The notes under the pieces were generated by a model. That model ran no database searches. It was given only the letters and a program-made list of their open reading frames with translations, and was not told where the DNA came from. DNA of 64,000 nucleotides, from contig JAHDVF020000445.1 in assembly GCA_022606425.2 (NCBI GenBank), positions 493,239 to 557,238 of the forward strand. Direction: 5' to 3'. The first letter of the stretch is position 1, and each line of letters opens with the position of its first letter. Positions 52,635 to 61,540 of the stretch are shown one piece after another. The DNA is from Lepidostoma basale (Eukaryota; Arthropoda; Insecta; Trichoptera; Lepidostomatidae). A program made the translations under genes and the position numbers.

Positions 52635-53590
52635 AGCTAAAATGGCAGTGCACAATGGTGTTCTTCTACCAACCCTTATGTATGGAAGCGAAGCATGAAA
52701 CTTTCAAACTGTCGACCTTCGTGGCAGAGTGGTAAGAGCTCTGGCATCCAAACTGAAGGTCCCGGGTTTCTATTCCCGGCGATAGCAGTGTGACTGTCAC
52801 ACTGTCTTTGGTCTGGTGTAGAATTCTCGTGTCAATAAAATGGCGATATATTGGCTACCTCTCACATGTCATGAGAATCATAATTATAATAGCTAAAATA
52901 AATTGTAGAAATGAGATCTCTTAGACGAATATGTCGATAATCTGTGTATGATAGAGTGTTGAATAAAAAATGTAAGAAGTAAATGCGGTGCGAATGATGG
53001 TGTTATGAACAAAATAATGAAAGGATCATAAAGATGGTTTGGACATATGGAAAGAAGGAACGAATCAAGAAAGGTAAAAAAATTATATGGTAACGATGTA
53101 AATGGAGTGACAAAAACCTATCCAAAAAAGCTAAAATGGCAGTGCACAATGGTGATCTTCTACCGACCCTTATGTATGGAAGCGAAGCATGGAACTGTCA
53201 AAAGAAGGATGAAAGTAGAATAAATGCATTAGTAATGAGATCTCTTAGACGAATGTGTGGATACTCTGTGTAAGTGAATGCGGTGCGAATGATGGTGTTA
53301 TGAACAAAATAATGAAAGGATCATTCAGATGGTTTGGACATATGGAAAGAAGGAACGAATAAAGAATGGTAAAAAAATTATATGGTAACGATGTAAATGA
53401 AACTAGAAATAATGGAAGATTGAGGAAAACGTGGGACGATCAAATAAATCAAACATTGAATGTCGGCCACGTGAGGAGTCGGAGAAATTAACGTGCGTAA
53501 ATTACACGATGCATGAAAAATAATTGTGGCAGTCCATTCTTTCTGCCAACCTCTTCAAGGAGACGGCGTGATGTTTAGTTAGTTAGTTTT
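52635..53590 (+). mobile_element. Two RTE-A2 pieces in tandem, one split by SINE-T
   Basis: First copy: MAVHNGVLLPTLMYGSEA (52642-52700), SINE-T, then EMRSLRRICR (52906) to LYGNDVNG (53105). A second copy restarts immediately with SKKAKMAVHNGDLLPTLMYG (53115) and runs to CAGTCCATTCTTTCTGCCAA and a GTTA tail (53590). In copy 2 a deletion after GYSV removes about 30 bp. Both are degenerate; both start at the same SKKAKMAVHNG position. Confidence 0.82.
52712..52905 (+). repeat. SINE-T nested in RTE-A2
   Basis: Head CGACCTTCGTGGCAGAGTGG TAAGAGC (box A intact), box B mutated (GGTTTCTATTCCC), body CAGTGTGACTGTCACACTGT, GGTCTGGTGTAGAATTCTCG; truncated at AATAGCTAAAATAAA. Confidence 0.86.
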
Positions 53591-54046
53591 AGAATTATTT
53601 CTAATACTAGCTACATATGTTTGAAATATTACATGTTATATATAAGGGTTGGTTCAAGAACACCGTTGTGCACTGCCATTCTTTAACATTATATATGAAT
53701 CGGCTTAAAACAAGTTGTTTCAATGTCAATCCAATGTCATCGCGCGTCTTAACCCCCATTACATTATTCGAGAATGCGTCTACCTCAAATGAGAGTTGGT
53801 ATTTGTGACGTACGCAAAATTTAACCCGTATGCAAAACATACTAATCCCGGGGTAGAACAATTCCAATGTCATTGGAGAGGTCTTCTGTGAAATAAAGTT
53901 TTATTTTTGTACTTGCGTGTCAGAAATACTTATTAATATCATTAACATTTTATTCAAACAGTACATTAACATTTCTAACTAACTAACTATCTATTATGTT
54001 TATCGAGTAGGATAAACAGAATAAATAATGGAAAAAAAATTAAGAA
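53591..54046. other. No gene; RTE-A scrap at 53640-53690
   Basis: The plus strand AGGGTTGGTTCAAGAACACC, GTTGTGCACTGCCATTCTTT is reversed RTE-A sequence of the MAVHNG..PTL region. The rest is unrecognised. Confidence 0.55.
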
Positions 54047-54645
54047 GTAAATAATCTTCTTCTTTCGGTGCCGTGTCAGATCCCCCCAACGTTGGCGATC
54101 ACTGCGGCAAAAGCATATCTGTCCTGTGCCACTTGGAATAGGTTCTGGACTCTTTTTTGTTTTGTTTTTTTTTTTATGTATACAACAGGTCGTTTGAACC
54201 CAATTACTGTAAACAATTAATTTTTTTTAGCTATTATATTGATTCTCGTTACATGTGATAGGTAGGCTATCTATCGCCATTTTATTGTCACGTGAATTCT
54301 ACACCAGACCAAAGACAGTGTGACAATCACACTGCTATCGCCGGGAATCGAACCCGGGACTTTCGGTATGGAAGCCAGAGCTCTTACCACTCTGCCACGA
54401 AGGTCGTCTGTCCAATATTTTATGCAACTGCCTTCTACCAACCCCCCGGCGTCCCTCCACTTTACCCATTGATATCAGTCGAAGGAGGTGGTATTTTTCT
54501 CCCTTTAGCACATGACCCAAATACTCGTATGAGACATTTCTAACTTGACACTACACAACAGCTCTCTATTGGCTCTGGATCTCTGTAGTACGTCTGCATT
54601 ACTGACCCTATCGGTCCACGGTATACGGAGCATTCTGCGGTAAGT
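54047..54645 (-). mobile_element. RTE-F 3' part split by SINE-T
   Basis: Minus strand: MLRIPWTDRVSNADVLQR-like, RANRELLCSVKLEMSH-like, HVLKGEKYHLLRLISMGKVE, GRRGVGRRQLHKILD, SINE-T, then FQVAQDRYAFAAVIANVGGI and the GAAGAAG end. The junction shows about 10 missing bases compared with 22545-22580 and no clear TSD. Confidence 0.83.
54163..54415 (-). repeat. SINE-T nested in RTE-F, tail type i
   Basis: Minus-strand head GACGACCTTCGTGGCAGAGT and GGTTCGATTCCCGGCGATAG (both Pol III boxes intact), full body, tail TTGGGTTCAAACGACCTGTT and an A run. One of the two best-preserved SINE-T copies. Confidence 0.9.
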
Positions 54646-54699
54646 AAATAATGCAGAAGTTATTTTTAACAAAAACGATATTCTTCATATATACAATTT

Positions 54700-54990
54700 T
54701 TATGTACGGGCGTATGTAGTTGAACTCCTCATAAACGGCTGGACCGATTTTGAAAAAAATTATGTGTGTTTGAGTGGGTCCCTGGATGGTTTAGATTCAC
54801 AAATGGAACCGATAGGTGACCGTTTAAACTCACTGGGAAGACCATGAATAATTGACCTTCTGAGAAAAATTCATAGTTATATTTATTTACTATAGATGGC
54901 ACTGATGTCGAATTCAGTGGTATTTGATTTTGAACCATGCGCAAATCATTTGCGTGGCATTATTTTAAATTATGTTCGCTGTGTTTCAAT
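54700..54990. repeat. Interspersed repeat R, copy 3, with extended flank
   Basis: 54840-54990 matches copies 1 and 2 (CATGAATAATTGACCTTCTG, ATAGATGGCACTGATGTCGA). Upstream, ACGGCTGGACCGATTTTGAA and GGATGGTTTAGATTCACAA resemble sequence often found in insect Helitron-related repeats; that link is tentative. Confidence 0.6.
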
Positions 54991-55002
54991 ATTACACTAA
55001 CT

Positions 55003-55405
55003 AACTAACTAACCATCACGCCGTCTCCCCGAAAGGGTAGGCAGAAAGAATGGACTGTCACACTTTTACTGATGCGGCACTCCATCCTTCTCTTTTCGCC
55101 CCGCGGGAGACACGGTGTGATGGGTTGCGAACCTCATCGCCACCAATAGGCATCTCCCGCGCACACTTCGATCGTCCAACACCCACAAAATAAATCTAAA
55201 ACAAATAATATAAAATTCAATGATATTAAATAAAATAGCAAAATAAAATAATTTAACACAAAATGTTATTTTTAGATGGTGCACATATTGTCTATTTAAT
55301 TTATGTTCCACGTATCCACCGTTTTTTAATTTAACACATAATGTATTAACACATTATGTTTTTTTCGATGTTGCACATGTTGACATGGACGATCCGGACT
55401 TTTGT
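55003..55405 (-). repeat. SINE-H, near full length
   Basis: In sense (minus) orientation: AAAAGTCCGGATCGTCCATG head, AT-rich region with a doubled segment (AACACATTATG and ATGTTATTTTTAGATGGTGC), TTGGACGATCGAAGTGTGCG, GCGGGAGATGCCTATTGGTG, GGTTCGCAACCCATCACACC, AAGGATGGAGTGCCGCATC, then the RTE-A-like tail with GTTA repeats. The best reference copy. Confidence 0.85.
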
Positions 55406-55660
55406 GTTTATTTATTTTACACGTATGGCATTTATGATAATTGGCGATATTAAAATCATATATTTTCGTGAAGTTATATTTTTCGTCCATAGATGGCACC
55501 TACTTATACTAGATGGTTTTATATTTAGAATACTTATTCGAATCACGAATGTATGCTTACGTTCTGTAATCTGATTGGATTCAATATAATTAGCAGGTAT
55601 AAGCGAGTTTAACTATATTAATACACTCGTGATTGGAGGGGGTGCTTCTGAGTTGAATGA
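55406..55660. other. No gene recognised
   Basis: AT-rich; includes TCGTGAAGTTATATTTTTCG and TAGATGGCACCTACTTATAC; nothing assigned. Confidence 0.5.
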
Positions 55661-55730
55661 CTCCATATAACATAATTGGTTTGAAAGCCATGCGATTGTA
55701 AAGGTTGAGGTTTCGAGTCTCGTTATGGAG
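55661..55730 (+). tRNA. tRNA-like sequence, possibly Thr (UGU), degenerate
   Basis: CTCCATA (55661-55667) and TATGGAG (55724-55730) form a perfect 7-bp acceptor stem. AACATAATTGGTTTGAAAG fits a D-arm, GATTGTAAAG an anticodon loop with TGT, and GAGGTTTCGAGTCTC a box-B-like T arm with a GAG/CTC stem. The anticodon arm is short of bases and the D stem pairs poorly, so this is probably a pseudogene or SINE head. Confidence 0.35.
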
Positions 55731-55919
55731 ATAATTATTTTATTAATAATATGTGTGTGAAATATTAGATGTGTTAATATGTAAATAATTTATTTCAAAA
55801 TATTAATGTTGGATATAGATTAAAAATTATGCTAGCCTAGTAATTCAAAGTATGTATAACATAGGATACTTATTCGAATCGATTTTCAAAACTTTTTATT
55901 TATATAATAACCCACTAAC

Positions 55920-56420
55920 TAATAATAATAATAATATGCTCACTTTAATAGCGCACTTTTTGTGATGTAATCACCTCAAGGGCGCATTCAGACGTGTTTT
56001 AAATCTAAAAATCTAAATGAGAACGCTGCATCTGATTTTCGCGATCGGTTAGAAAGTATAGTAGAACAAAGTATAAATGTTTAAATTGGGTATGAAATAT
56101 GAAAACGATGGGTTTTCAGTTTAGATCTGAAATCTGTCGGATCATTTATGCATCTGAGGTGTGAAGGGAGATTGTTCCAAGCTGATGGACCGGCTACCGC
56201 GAACGCTCGATCTCCGAAATTTGTACTGATGCAACGCTTCGGCTCAACTAATCTTCCTATTGCCGAGGAGTTCGCAGAGCGAAGTGTGGATTTCCTTGTA
56301 TTATAGGCTATCCGTTATACAGAGTTCAGATATATAACTTGGTGCCATCCCATGTAGCGCTTTGAAGACTGTCCAGCAGAGTTTATACTGGATTCTTTGT
56401 GGAATTTTCAGCCAGTGAAG
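55920..56420 (-). mobile_element. L2/CR1-like LINE C-terminus
   Basis: Minus strand: ELHWLKIPQRIQYKLCWTVF, KALHGMAPSYISELCI, STLRSANSSAIGRLVEPKRC, STNFGDRAFAVAGPSAWNNL, KLKTHRFHISYPI and stop; 3' UTR TTGAGGTGATTACATCACAA, then an ATT-repeat tail at 55922. Homologous to 1372-1932 and, in its UTR, to 61470-61540. Confidence 0.85.
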
Positions 56421-56424
56421 TTCT

Positions 56425-56620
56425 TTGAACTAACTAACTAACTAAGCATCACGCCGTTTCCCCGGAGGAGTAGGCAGAGAGGATGGATCGTCACATTGTT
56501 CTATCCTGACATAACACTCCCGCTTCTTCTACATTCACACATCATGACATGCACGCTAGTCGATTGTTCCTACTTCGAACATGAATATTAATTGATTAAT
56601 TGGTATAATAACCCACAAGT
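56425..56620 (-). mobile_element. RTE-A 3' end fragment
   Basis: The plus strand begins AACTAACTAACTAAGCATCA CGCCG and continues through GAGGATGGATCGTCACATTG to TAATTGATTAATTGG. It encodes only the final 50 codons of RTE-A3 in reverse, with frameshifts. Confidence 0.8.
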
Positions 56621-56624
56621 ACAA

Positions 56625-56790
56625 AAAACTAACTAACTAACTAACCAACACGCTGTCTCACCGAATGGGTAGGCAGAAATAATGGACTGACACACTTTAA
56701 CCGATGCGACACTCTATCCTTCTCTTTTCGCCTGGGATGGGTTGCGAACCTCATCGCCACCAGTAGACATCTACCAAAGTACAATCTGAA
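56625..56790 (-). repeat. SINE-H copy
   Basis: Plus strand AACTAACTAACTAACCAACA CGCTGTC, TTTAACCGATGCGACACTCT, GGGATGGGTTGCGAACCTCA TCGCCACC. The GC-rich hairpin segment is deleted after TTTTCGCCT. Confidence 0.78.
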
Positions 56791-56929
56791 TTAAAATGCA
56801 CAATTTTTTTTTAAATATATGTTAAGTTTTAAACCACTTGTTATTCAGTCTTGATCTGTTCTATAAAATTAAATAAATTCAATAGTGGAAATAGTTATTA
56901 TAAATAAAACATTATTTTATTATTTAGGA

Positions 56930-58260
56930 AATTTAAAATAACTTTGTTTCATCCACTAATTATTAAAAAAATATTTAAAAAACACGACATGTTTTTTTCC
57001 CGAAATTGGGTGAAAACATAATTAACCGTCGCGTTGCCATGTGGTCAATTGAGTTTCCACTGCCAATTTAAAGTTGATTTTCTTAAAACCTATGGACCCT
57101 AATATTATAAAAAAATTGTAATCCTCCATTGAAGTGTTCTCAATATTTCGTAATAAAAAAAAAGCAAAAAATTACTTCCTTCATCCCAAAAAAAAATACT
57201 TTTTAAGACTGCCCTCACCTTCATTCGTGTTAAGGTAGAATTTGTTTTGCTAATATTTATAACTTTATCAAAAGTGACAAATACTCACTTACTCGCTGTT
57301 TTGAACGTATTATAAATTATATGTTTGGCCTTTTCTCATAGGTACGTAAAAATACCGACTGTGGACGGAAACGCAGCACGCAACTTAATAAAATCAGAAC
57401 TGTGAAAATATTAACACTTTACCAAAAGGGACAAATATTAATACGTACTCGTTGTCTTGAACGTACTATACATTTTGCCTGGGTGCCTTTATCATACGTA
57501 AAATTATCTCGCCACGGCCGCGGCGCGGCGCGGCGGGGCGAGACAAGTTCATACTTGGTGTCAGTTGCTCATATGCTGTGACGCATTCCATATCAGAAAT
57601 CGCATGGTTCCAGAAAAAAATTAATAATGATATGTTTTTCAAATAATCCATGTATGTTATAGATATCGATCTATTTCTAATGAAATTCCCTACAAGATGA
57701 CATAAATTAAATTTTGATTCATCGAGTCATATGCTTGATATTTAGATAAAGTTAGCGGTAAACTGAATTGACCACATGGGAGCGAGCGTTTTGTTTTGAA
57801 CACGGTACGTTAAGGGTTAATAATCAGATTCCTCATTTTACTCCTTTTTCCTTAAATACCTTGTCTACATTATTTAAGCTCCCATTCCCAATCAAATGCA
57901 TATTAATCATTTATTAATTTCTATATAAATTATGCCCCTTCAAATGTCTTTTTTTTTTTAATTACATTTTTTTTATATTATCATCATGTATTATAATTAT
58001 TTAATATTATTTATTAGTTCTTACTGTTAAAAAAATAATTTTTAGTACTTATAACAAATAGCACATGTTTATTTTTAAATTTGAATTATTGTATCGATTT
58101 CAAATGCGTTTTTATATTAGTATTTCTTTTTTGTTTTTATTATATTTTTATACCTGAAGATGTAGGTATCCTCCGAAACATGTCGTGTTTTTTAATATAT
58201 TTTTAATAATGAGTGGATTAAATAAAGTTATTTTCAATTTTCTAAGTATCTTACTATGGA
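56930..58260. mobile_element. PLE-hh repeat with hammerhead-like motif
   Basis: Inverted ends: AATAACTTTGTTTCATCCAC..AACACGACATGT (56940-57000) mirror ACATGTCGTGTTTTTTAAT..GTGGATTAAATAAAGTTATT (58180-58240). The plus-strand motif at 58152-58190 reads CTGAAGATGTAGGTATCCTC CGAAACATGTCGTG, with a 4-bp helix I (ATAC/GTGT, one G-U). 57828-58140 repeats 51350-51665 in reverse. A MITE-like insertion occupies 57022-57820. Confidence 0.55.
57022..57820. mobile_element. Possible piggyBac-like MITE
   Basis: Bounded by TTAACC at 57022 and GGTTAA at 57820, with shared subterminal inverted blocks GCCATGTGGTCAATTGAGTT (57035) and AACTGAATTGACCACATGGG (57753). The right end carries an extra block of about 25 bp. 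TTAA is the piggyBac target. The interior holds a GC-only patch (57510-57540) and no transposase motif. Confidence 0.4.
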
Positions 58261-58317
58261 ATTCCACAGTGTTAATGCCTTAGCGTTCAATATTTCATTA
58301 TTATTTTAAATTAACTA

Positions 58318-58660
58318 AAAGACAGAGAATTGTGGCGATCCATCCTCTCTGCCTATCTCTAACGAAATATCGTGATTTTTTTTTTATGTATATAACAGGT
58401 TGTTTGAACCCAATTACTGTCTACAATTATTTTTTTTTAGCTATTATATTGATTCTCGTGAAATGTGATAGGTAGCCAATCTATCGCCATTTTATTGTCA
58501 CGTGAATTCTACACCAGACCAAAGTGTGACAATCACACTGCCATCGCAATGGATGCATCGCCGGGAATCGAACCCGGAACCTCCGGTATGGAAGCCAGAG
58601 CTCTTACCACTCTGCCACGAAGGTCGTCGTGATGGTTAATTAGTTTGTTAGTTTTAAAAT
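58318..58660 (+). mobile_element. RTE-A tail fragment split by SINE-T
   Basis: KDRELWRSILSAYL-like end (58318-58370), SINE-T, then GATGGTTAATTAGTTTGTTA. TCGTGAT at 58370-58376 and 58627-58633 is the insertion duplication. Confidence 0.82.
58377..58626 (-). repeat. SINE-T nested in RTE-A tail, 7-bp TSD
   Basis: Minus-strand head CGACCTTCGTGGCAGAGTGG and GGTTCGATTCCCGGCGATGC, body with a small GCGATGCATCCATTGCGATG duplication near 58545-58565, tail TTGGGTTCAAACAACCTGTT and an A run. Well preserved. Confidence 0.9.
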
Positions 58661-58820
58661 TAACATAAATAAAATGATTTCAGTAGAACCGTTTTATGTT
58701 TTCTGTTCTATTTAGGAGCTGGAAGAGAATGTTTACAAAGAATGAAAGATATCGGGAATCAGATAGAATAAAAAGTAATAATACACTTATAATATTTGTA
58801 TCTAAACCTATTTATTTGTT

Positions 58821-58864
58821 AATACCAACCGGTTTCGCTCCCGCCGGAGCTTCGTCAGGATATT
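58821..58864 (-). ncRNA. Best-formed hammerhead-ribozyme-like motif
   Basis: On the minus strand: helix I AATATC with GGTATT (six pairs, one G-U); core CTGACGA; one extra A; helix II GCTCC with GGAGC closing a CGGCG loop; GAAA; helix III ACCGGT (self-complementary, 2-3 bp); then T as the base 5' of the predicted cleavage. All three helices and both core strands are present. The short helix III suggests activity as a dimer. Embedded in PLE-hh sequence. Confidence 0.65.
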
Positions 58865-58949
58865 ATTCTGGTGCTAACCATAATTATAAAAATGATCATG
58901 TTAAGATAATCAAATGATTTTACTGAAATCTCTTGATGGGTGTTCATTT

Positions 58950-59445
58950 TAAATAATAATTAAATAAAACGATGTTTTTTAACTACTTCCACTTTTGTCT
59001 TTATTTAGACAGCGACCGGTTTCGCCAGGCTCGCTGGCATCGACAGACTGGTAACACTATTGTAAACTTAGTCCTTTATATAGAATCATGTTTACCACCC
59101 CTGATCTGTATGTATATAAAGGAATAAGTTTACAATAGTGTTACCAGTCTGTCGATGCCAGCGAGCCTGGCGAAACCGGTCGCTGTCTTAATAAAGACAA
59201 AAGTGGAAGTACTTAAAAAACATCGTTTTAATTAATTATTATGATCATATTATTAACTTTATCGTTACTATAATAATGAATAAAGGAATAAGTTTACAAT
59301 AGTGTTACCAGTCTATCGATGCCAGCGAGCCTGGCGAAACCGGTCGCTGTCTAAATAAAGACAAAAGTGGAAGTACTTAAAAAACATCGTTTTAATTAAT
59401 TATTATGATCATATTATTAACATTATCGTTACTATAGTAATGATT
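58950..59445. mobile_element. PLE-hh foldback with tandemly duplicated arm
   Basis: A left arm (58962-59083) and a right arm (59116-59239) of about 120 bp are near-perfect inverted repeats with a loop of about 32 bp. The right arm is duplicated in tandem: unit 1 59115-59278, unit 2 59279-59442, period 164. Motifs: minus 59009-59049, plus 59146-59187 and 59309-59350, each CTGTCGATGCCAG..CTGGCGAAACCGGTCG (CTATCGA in the third), with GCCAG/CTGGC helix II and a 4-bp CAGT/GCTG helix I. Confidence 0.65.
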
Positions 59446-59769
59446 TCATTATTATTTTTCCTTCAATATATGTTTCCTCGTATATGAATCATGGAAGCGA
59501 CATTTTGAAATTACCTCAGTAATTTAATCAGATAAGAAGGATTTGAGATGATTGAAAAAGGAAAAAATGGCATTTTCATTATGTAAGTACGAACTCCAAG
59601 TAAATAGAAATGTGGCTTACAATTGGGTTTTGTTGAAAGAGGCCATTAATATTGCGGTTATGAAATTATTTACATTTAATATGCGGTATGTCTACTTGTA
59701 ATATTAGTTTTATTTTATTTGATTAATCAATATATTGAACAAAAAATATACGCAATATCAAATTAATTA
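59446..59769. other. No gene recognised
   Basis: AT-rich; nothing recognised. Confidence 0.5.
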
Positions 59770-59915
59770 TCTTCTTCTTCAAGTGCTCTGTCGGGTTCTC
59801 CTAACGTTGGCGATCACCTCGGTGAACCTATCCCTGTCCTGCGCCGCTCGGAACAGCTCCTCCACACTTCGGATGCCGGTCCACTCCCTTATGTTTCACA
59901 GCCAGGAAATCTATC
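59770..59915 (-). mobile_element. RTE-F 3' end fragment
   Basis: The plus strand TCTTCTTCAAGTGCTCTGTC, CTAACGTTGGCGATCACCTC and CTGTCCTGCGCCGCTCGGAA give minus-strand SGVRSVEELFRAAQDRDRFT and EVIANVRRT. Closest to the 61990-62680 copy. Confidence 0.75.
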
Positions 59916-59924
59916 TCAGGATAC

Positions 59925-60065
59925 TTATTGGTGGCGATTAGGTTCCCAACCCATCCCAGTCAAAAAGAGAAGGATAAAGTGTCGCATCGGTTAAAGTGTG
60001 ACAGTCCATTCTTTCTGCCTACCCTTACGGGGAGACAGCGTGTTGGTTAGTTAGTTAGTTAAATT
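59925..60065 (+). repeat. SINE-H 3' part
   Basis: TTATTGGTGGCGATTAGGTT, CCCAACCCATCCCAG, AAGTGTCGCATCGGTTAAAG, GTGACAGTCCATTCTTTCTG, CTACCCTTACGGGGAGACAG and a GTTA tail. The GC hairpin is reduced. Confidence 0.8.
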
Positions 60066-60787
60066 TTTGTGCTTGTAAGCTTTTATGTATTTAAAAAAAA
60101 CTATTCATTGTAATACTTTGAATTATTAGGATAACATCATTTTGAAAGCTCACCATGAATAAAGTTGTCCCATCCACCATTTTCTAAAACAACATTAAGG
60201 TTTTTGTTTCCGTTCCACTTTAAGAAAGCTTATCATCACTGGAAAACTTCAGAACGTTCCCCGTACGAGTATTTTCTTCATATTTTTCCCGTATGATAAA
60301 CGAAATTTCACATTCTAGTGGAATTGGAGGGTCGGTGTGTTAGAATGTGACCGACTCCGCCGCTCGCCGAGGGAAAGAAGTCGCAATTTTAAGATCACAT
60401 TCTGAGCGATAAATATTCGGGGTGTCTAAATTCCTTTATTTGTCGATAAATATTTCTCTTTAGGGGGCTTGCGGTTATAAAAGCTGACGACAATTGGGCT
60501 AAGGAAGGGGGCACCGCTCGGTGCAACGTTGCACGTACGTTATTACGGCGTTTGTTAAAGTAATCTTGTTCGGTTTCACTTGCTCCGCGCCAGCTGCGAG
60601 CGTCCTATGAGATTCCAAGGGAGAAACCCTAAATATTATTTTATTGTTTTTACTTCTTTCTTAGCGCACCCCTTATTCCACTCCACCGTTCACTAAACTA
60701 GAGTTAGTCTACTTTATAAAACTTACTCCTAAAAATAATATTATTAATAATAAAAAAAGTAATCGTTAACATTAACTAGAACTTAGT
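60066..60787. other. Unique, GC-richer stretch without a recognised gene
   Basis: 60280-60620 is noticeably GC-richer than its surroundings (for example GTCGGTGTGTTAGAATGTGA and CCGCCGCTCGCCGAGGG) and has no match elsewhere in the window. No convincing open frame or splice pair was seen; it could be non-coding conserved DNA. Confidence 0.5.
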
Positions 60788-61540
60788 AACTTCCGGCCCG
60801 TCTCAAAACTACTAAAATCTTAGTAACTTCCAACCCGTCTCAAATCTACCATCTCTAAAGTTCTTGAAAAAATTGTAGCCTCCCAAATTTCAACTCACCT
60901 TTCGACAAATAATATTTTGTCTAAATTACAATCCGCCTACAGACGTTTCCATTCAACGGAGACGGGATTGCTTAGAGTCATGTCAGATTTAGTACTGGCA
61001 AACGAATCGGGCAAATTGGCACTGCTTTCCCTTCTGGACATGAGCGCTGCGTTTGACACCATTGATCACTCATATCTTATCCAACGATTAGCTATCACGT
61101 ATGATTTTAGAGGTAATGCCGTAGACTGGCTAAATTCATATCTGTCGGATCGTTCACAAGCTGTGCAGCTAGCAGGTAAAAAATCCTCATTTGTTAATAT
61201 CCAATCTGGTGTGCCACAAGGCTCTGTATTAGGACCCCTTTATTTATCATGTTTACGAATGACGTTGCCAAAATAATAGATTCCTTTGGACTCCTTGCTA
61301 TGCTGATGATCAGCAACTTTATTTTTTCTGCAACCCTGACGACACCAAACATCTTACGTCAATAACTGTCAACTGCATTGATGCCATATTCAAATGGATG
61401 GCATCTAACAAACTTAAACTAAATCCTTCCAAAACGGTTCCAAATTTATACTTTGTTCCACTATACTTTTTAACTTGAGGTGATTACATCACAAAAACAG
61501 CGCTATAAAAGTTAGCATATTATTATTATTATTATTAACT
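60788..61540 (+). mobile_element. L2/CR1-like LINE RT fragment with large deletion
   Basis: Encodes RPVSNLPSLSKVLEKIVASQ, SKLQSAYRRFHSTETGLLRV, LALLSLLDMSAAFDTIDHSY (catalytic D of RT motif A), FVNIQSGVPQGSVLGPL, then after frameshifts FTNDVAKIIDSFGL, CYADDQQLYFF and NKLKLNPSKT. It then jumps to the 3' UTR (61440-61537) shared with 55920-55990, ending in ATT repeats. About 1 kb of coding sequence is deleted. CTTAGTAACTTCC is duplicated at the 5' end (37-bp period). Confidence 0.86.

Noticed and set aside
54345..54415. Functional tRNA gene from the box A/B pair
   Set aside because: The same head occurs in several copies with the same body and tail; it is the SINE-T head and lacks a full cloverleaf.
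57505..57545. CpG-island promoter at the GC-only patch
   Set aside because: Only about 35 bp long and inside a probable MITE; no adjacent exon.
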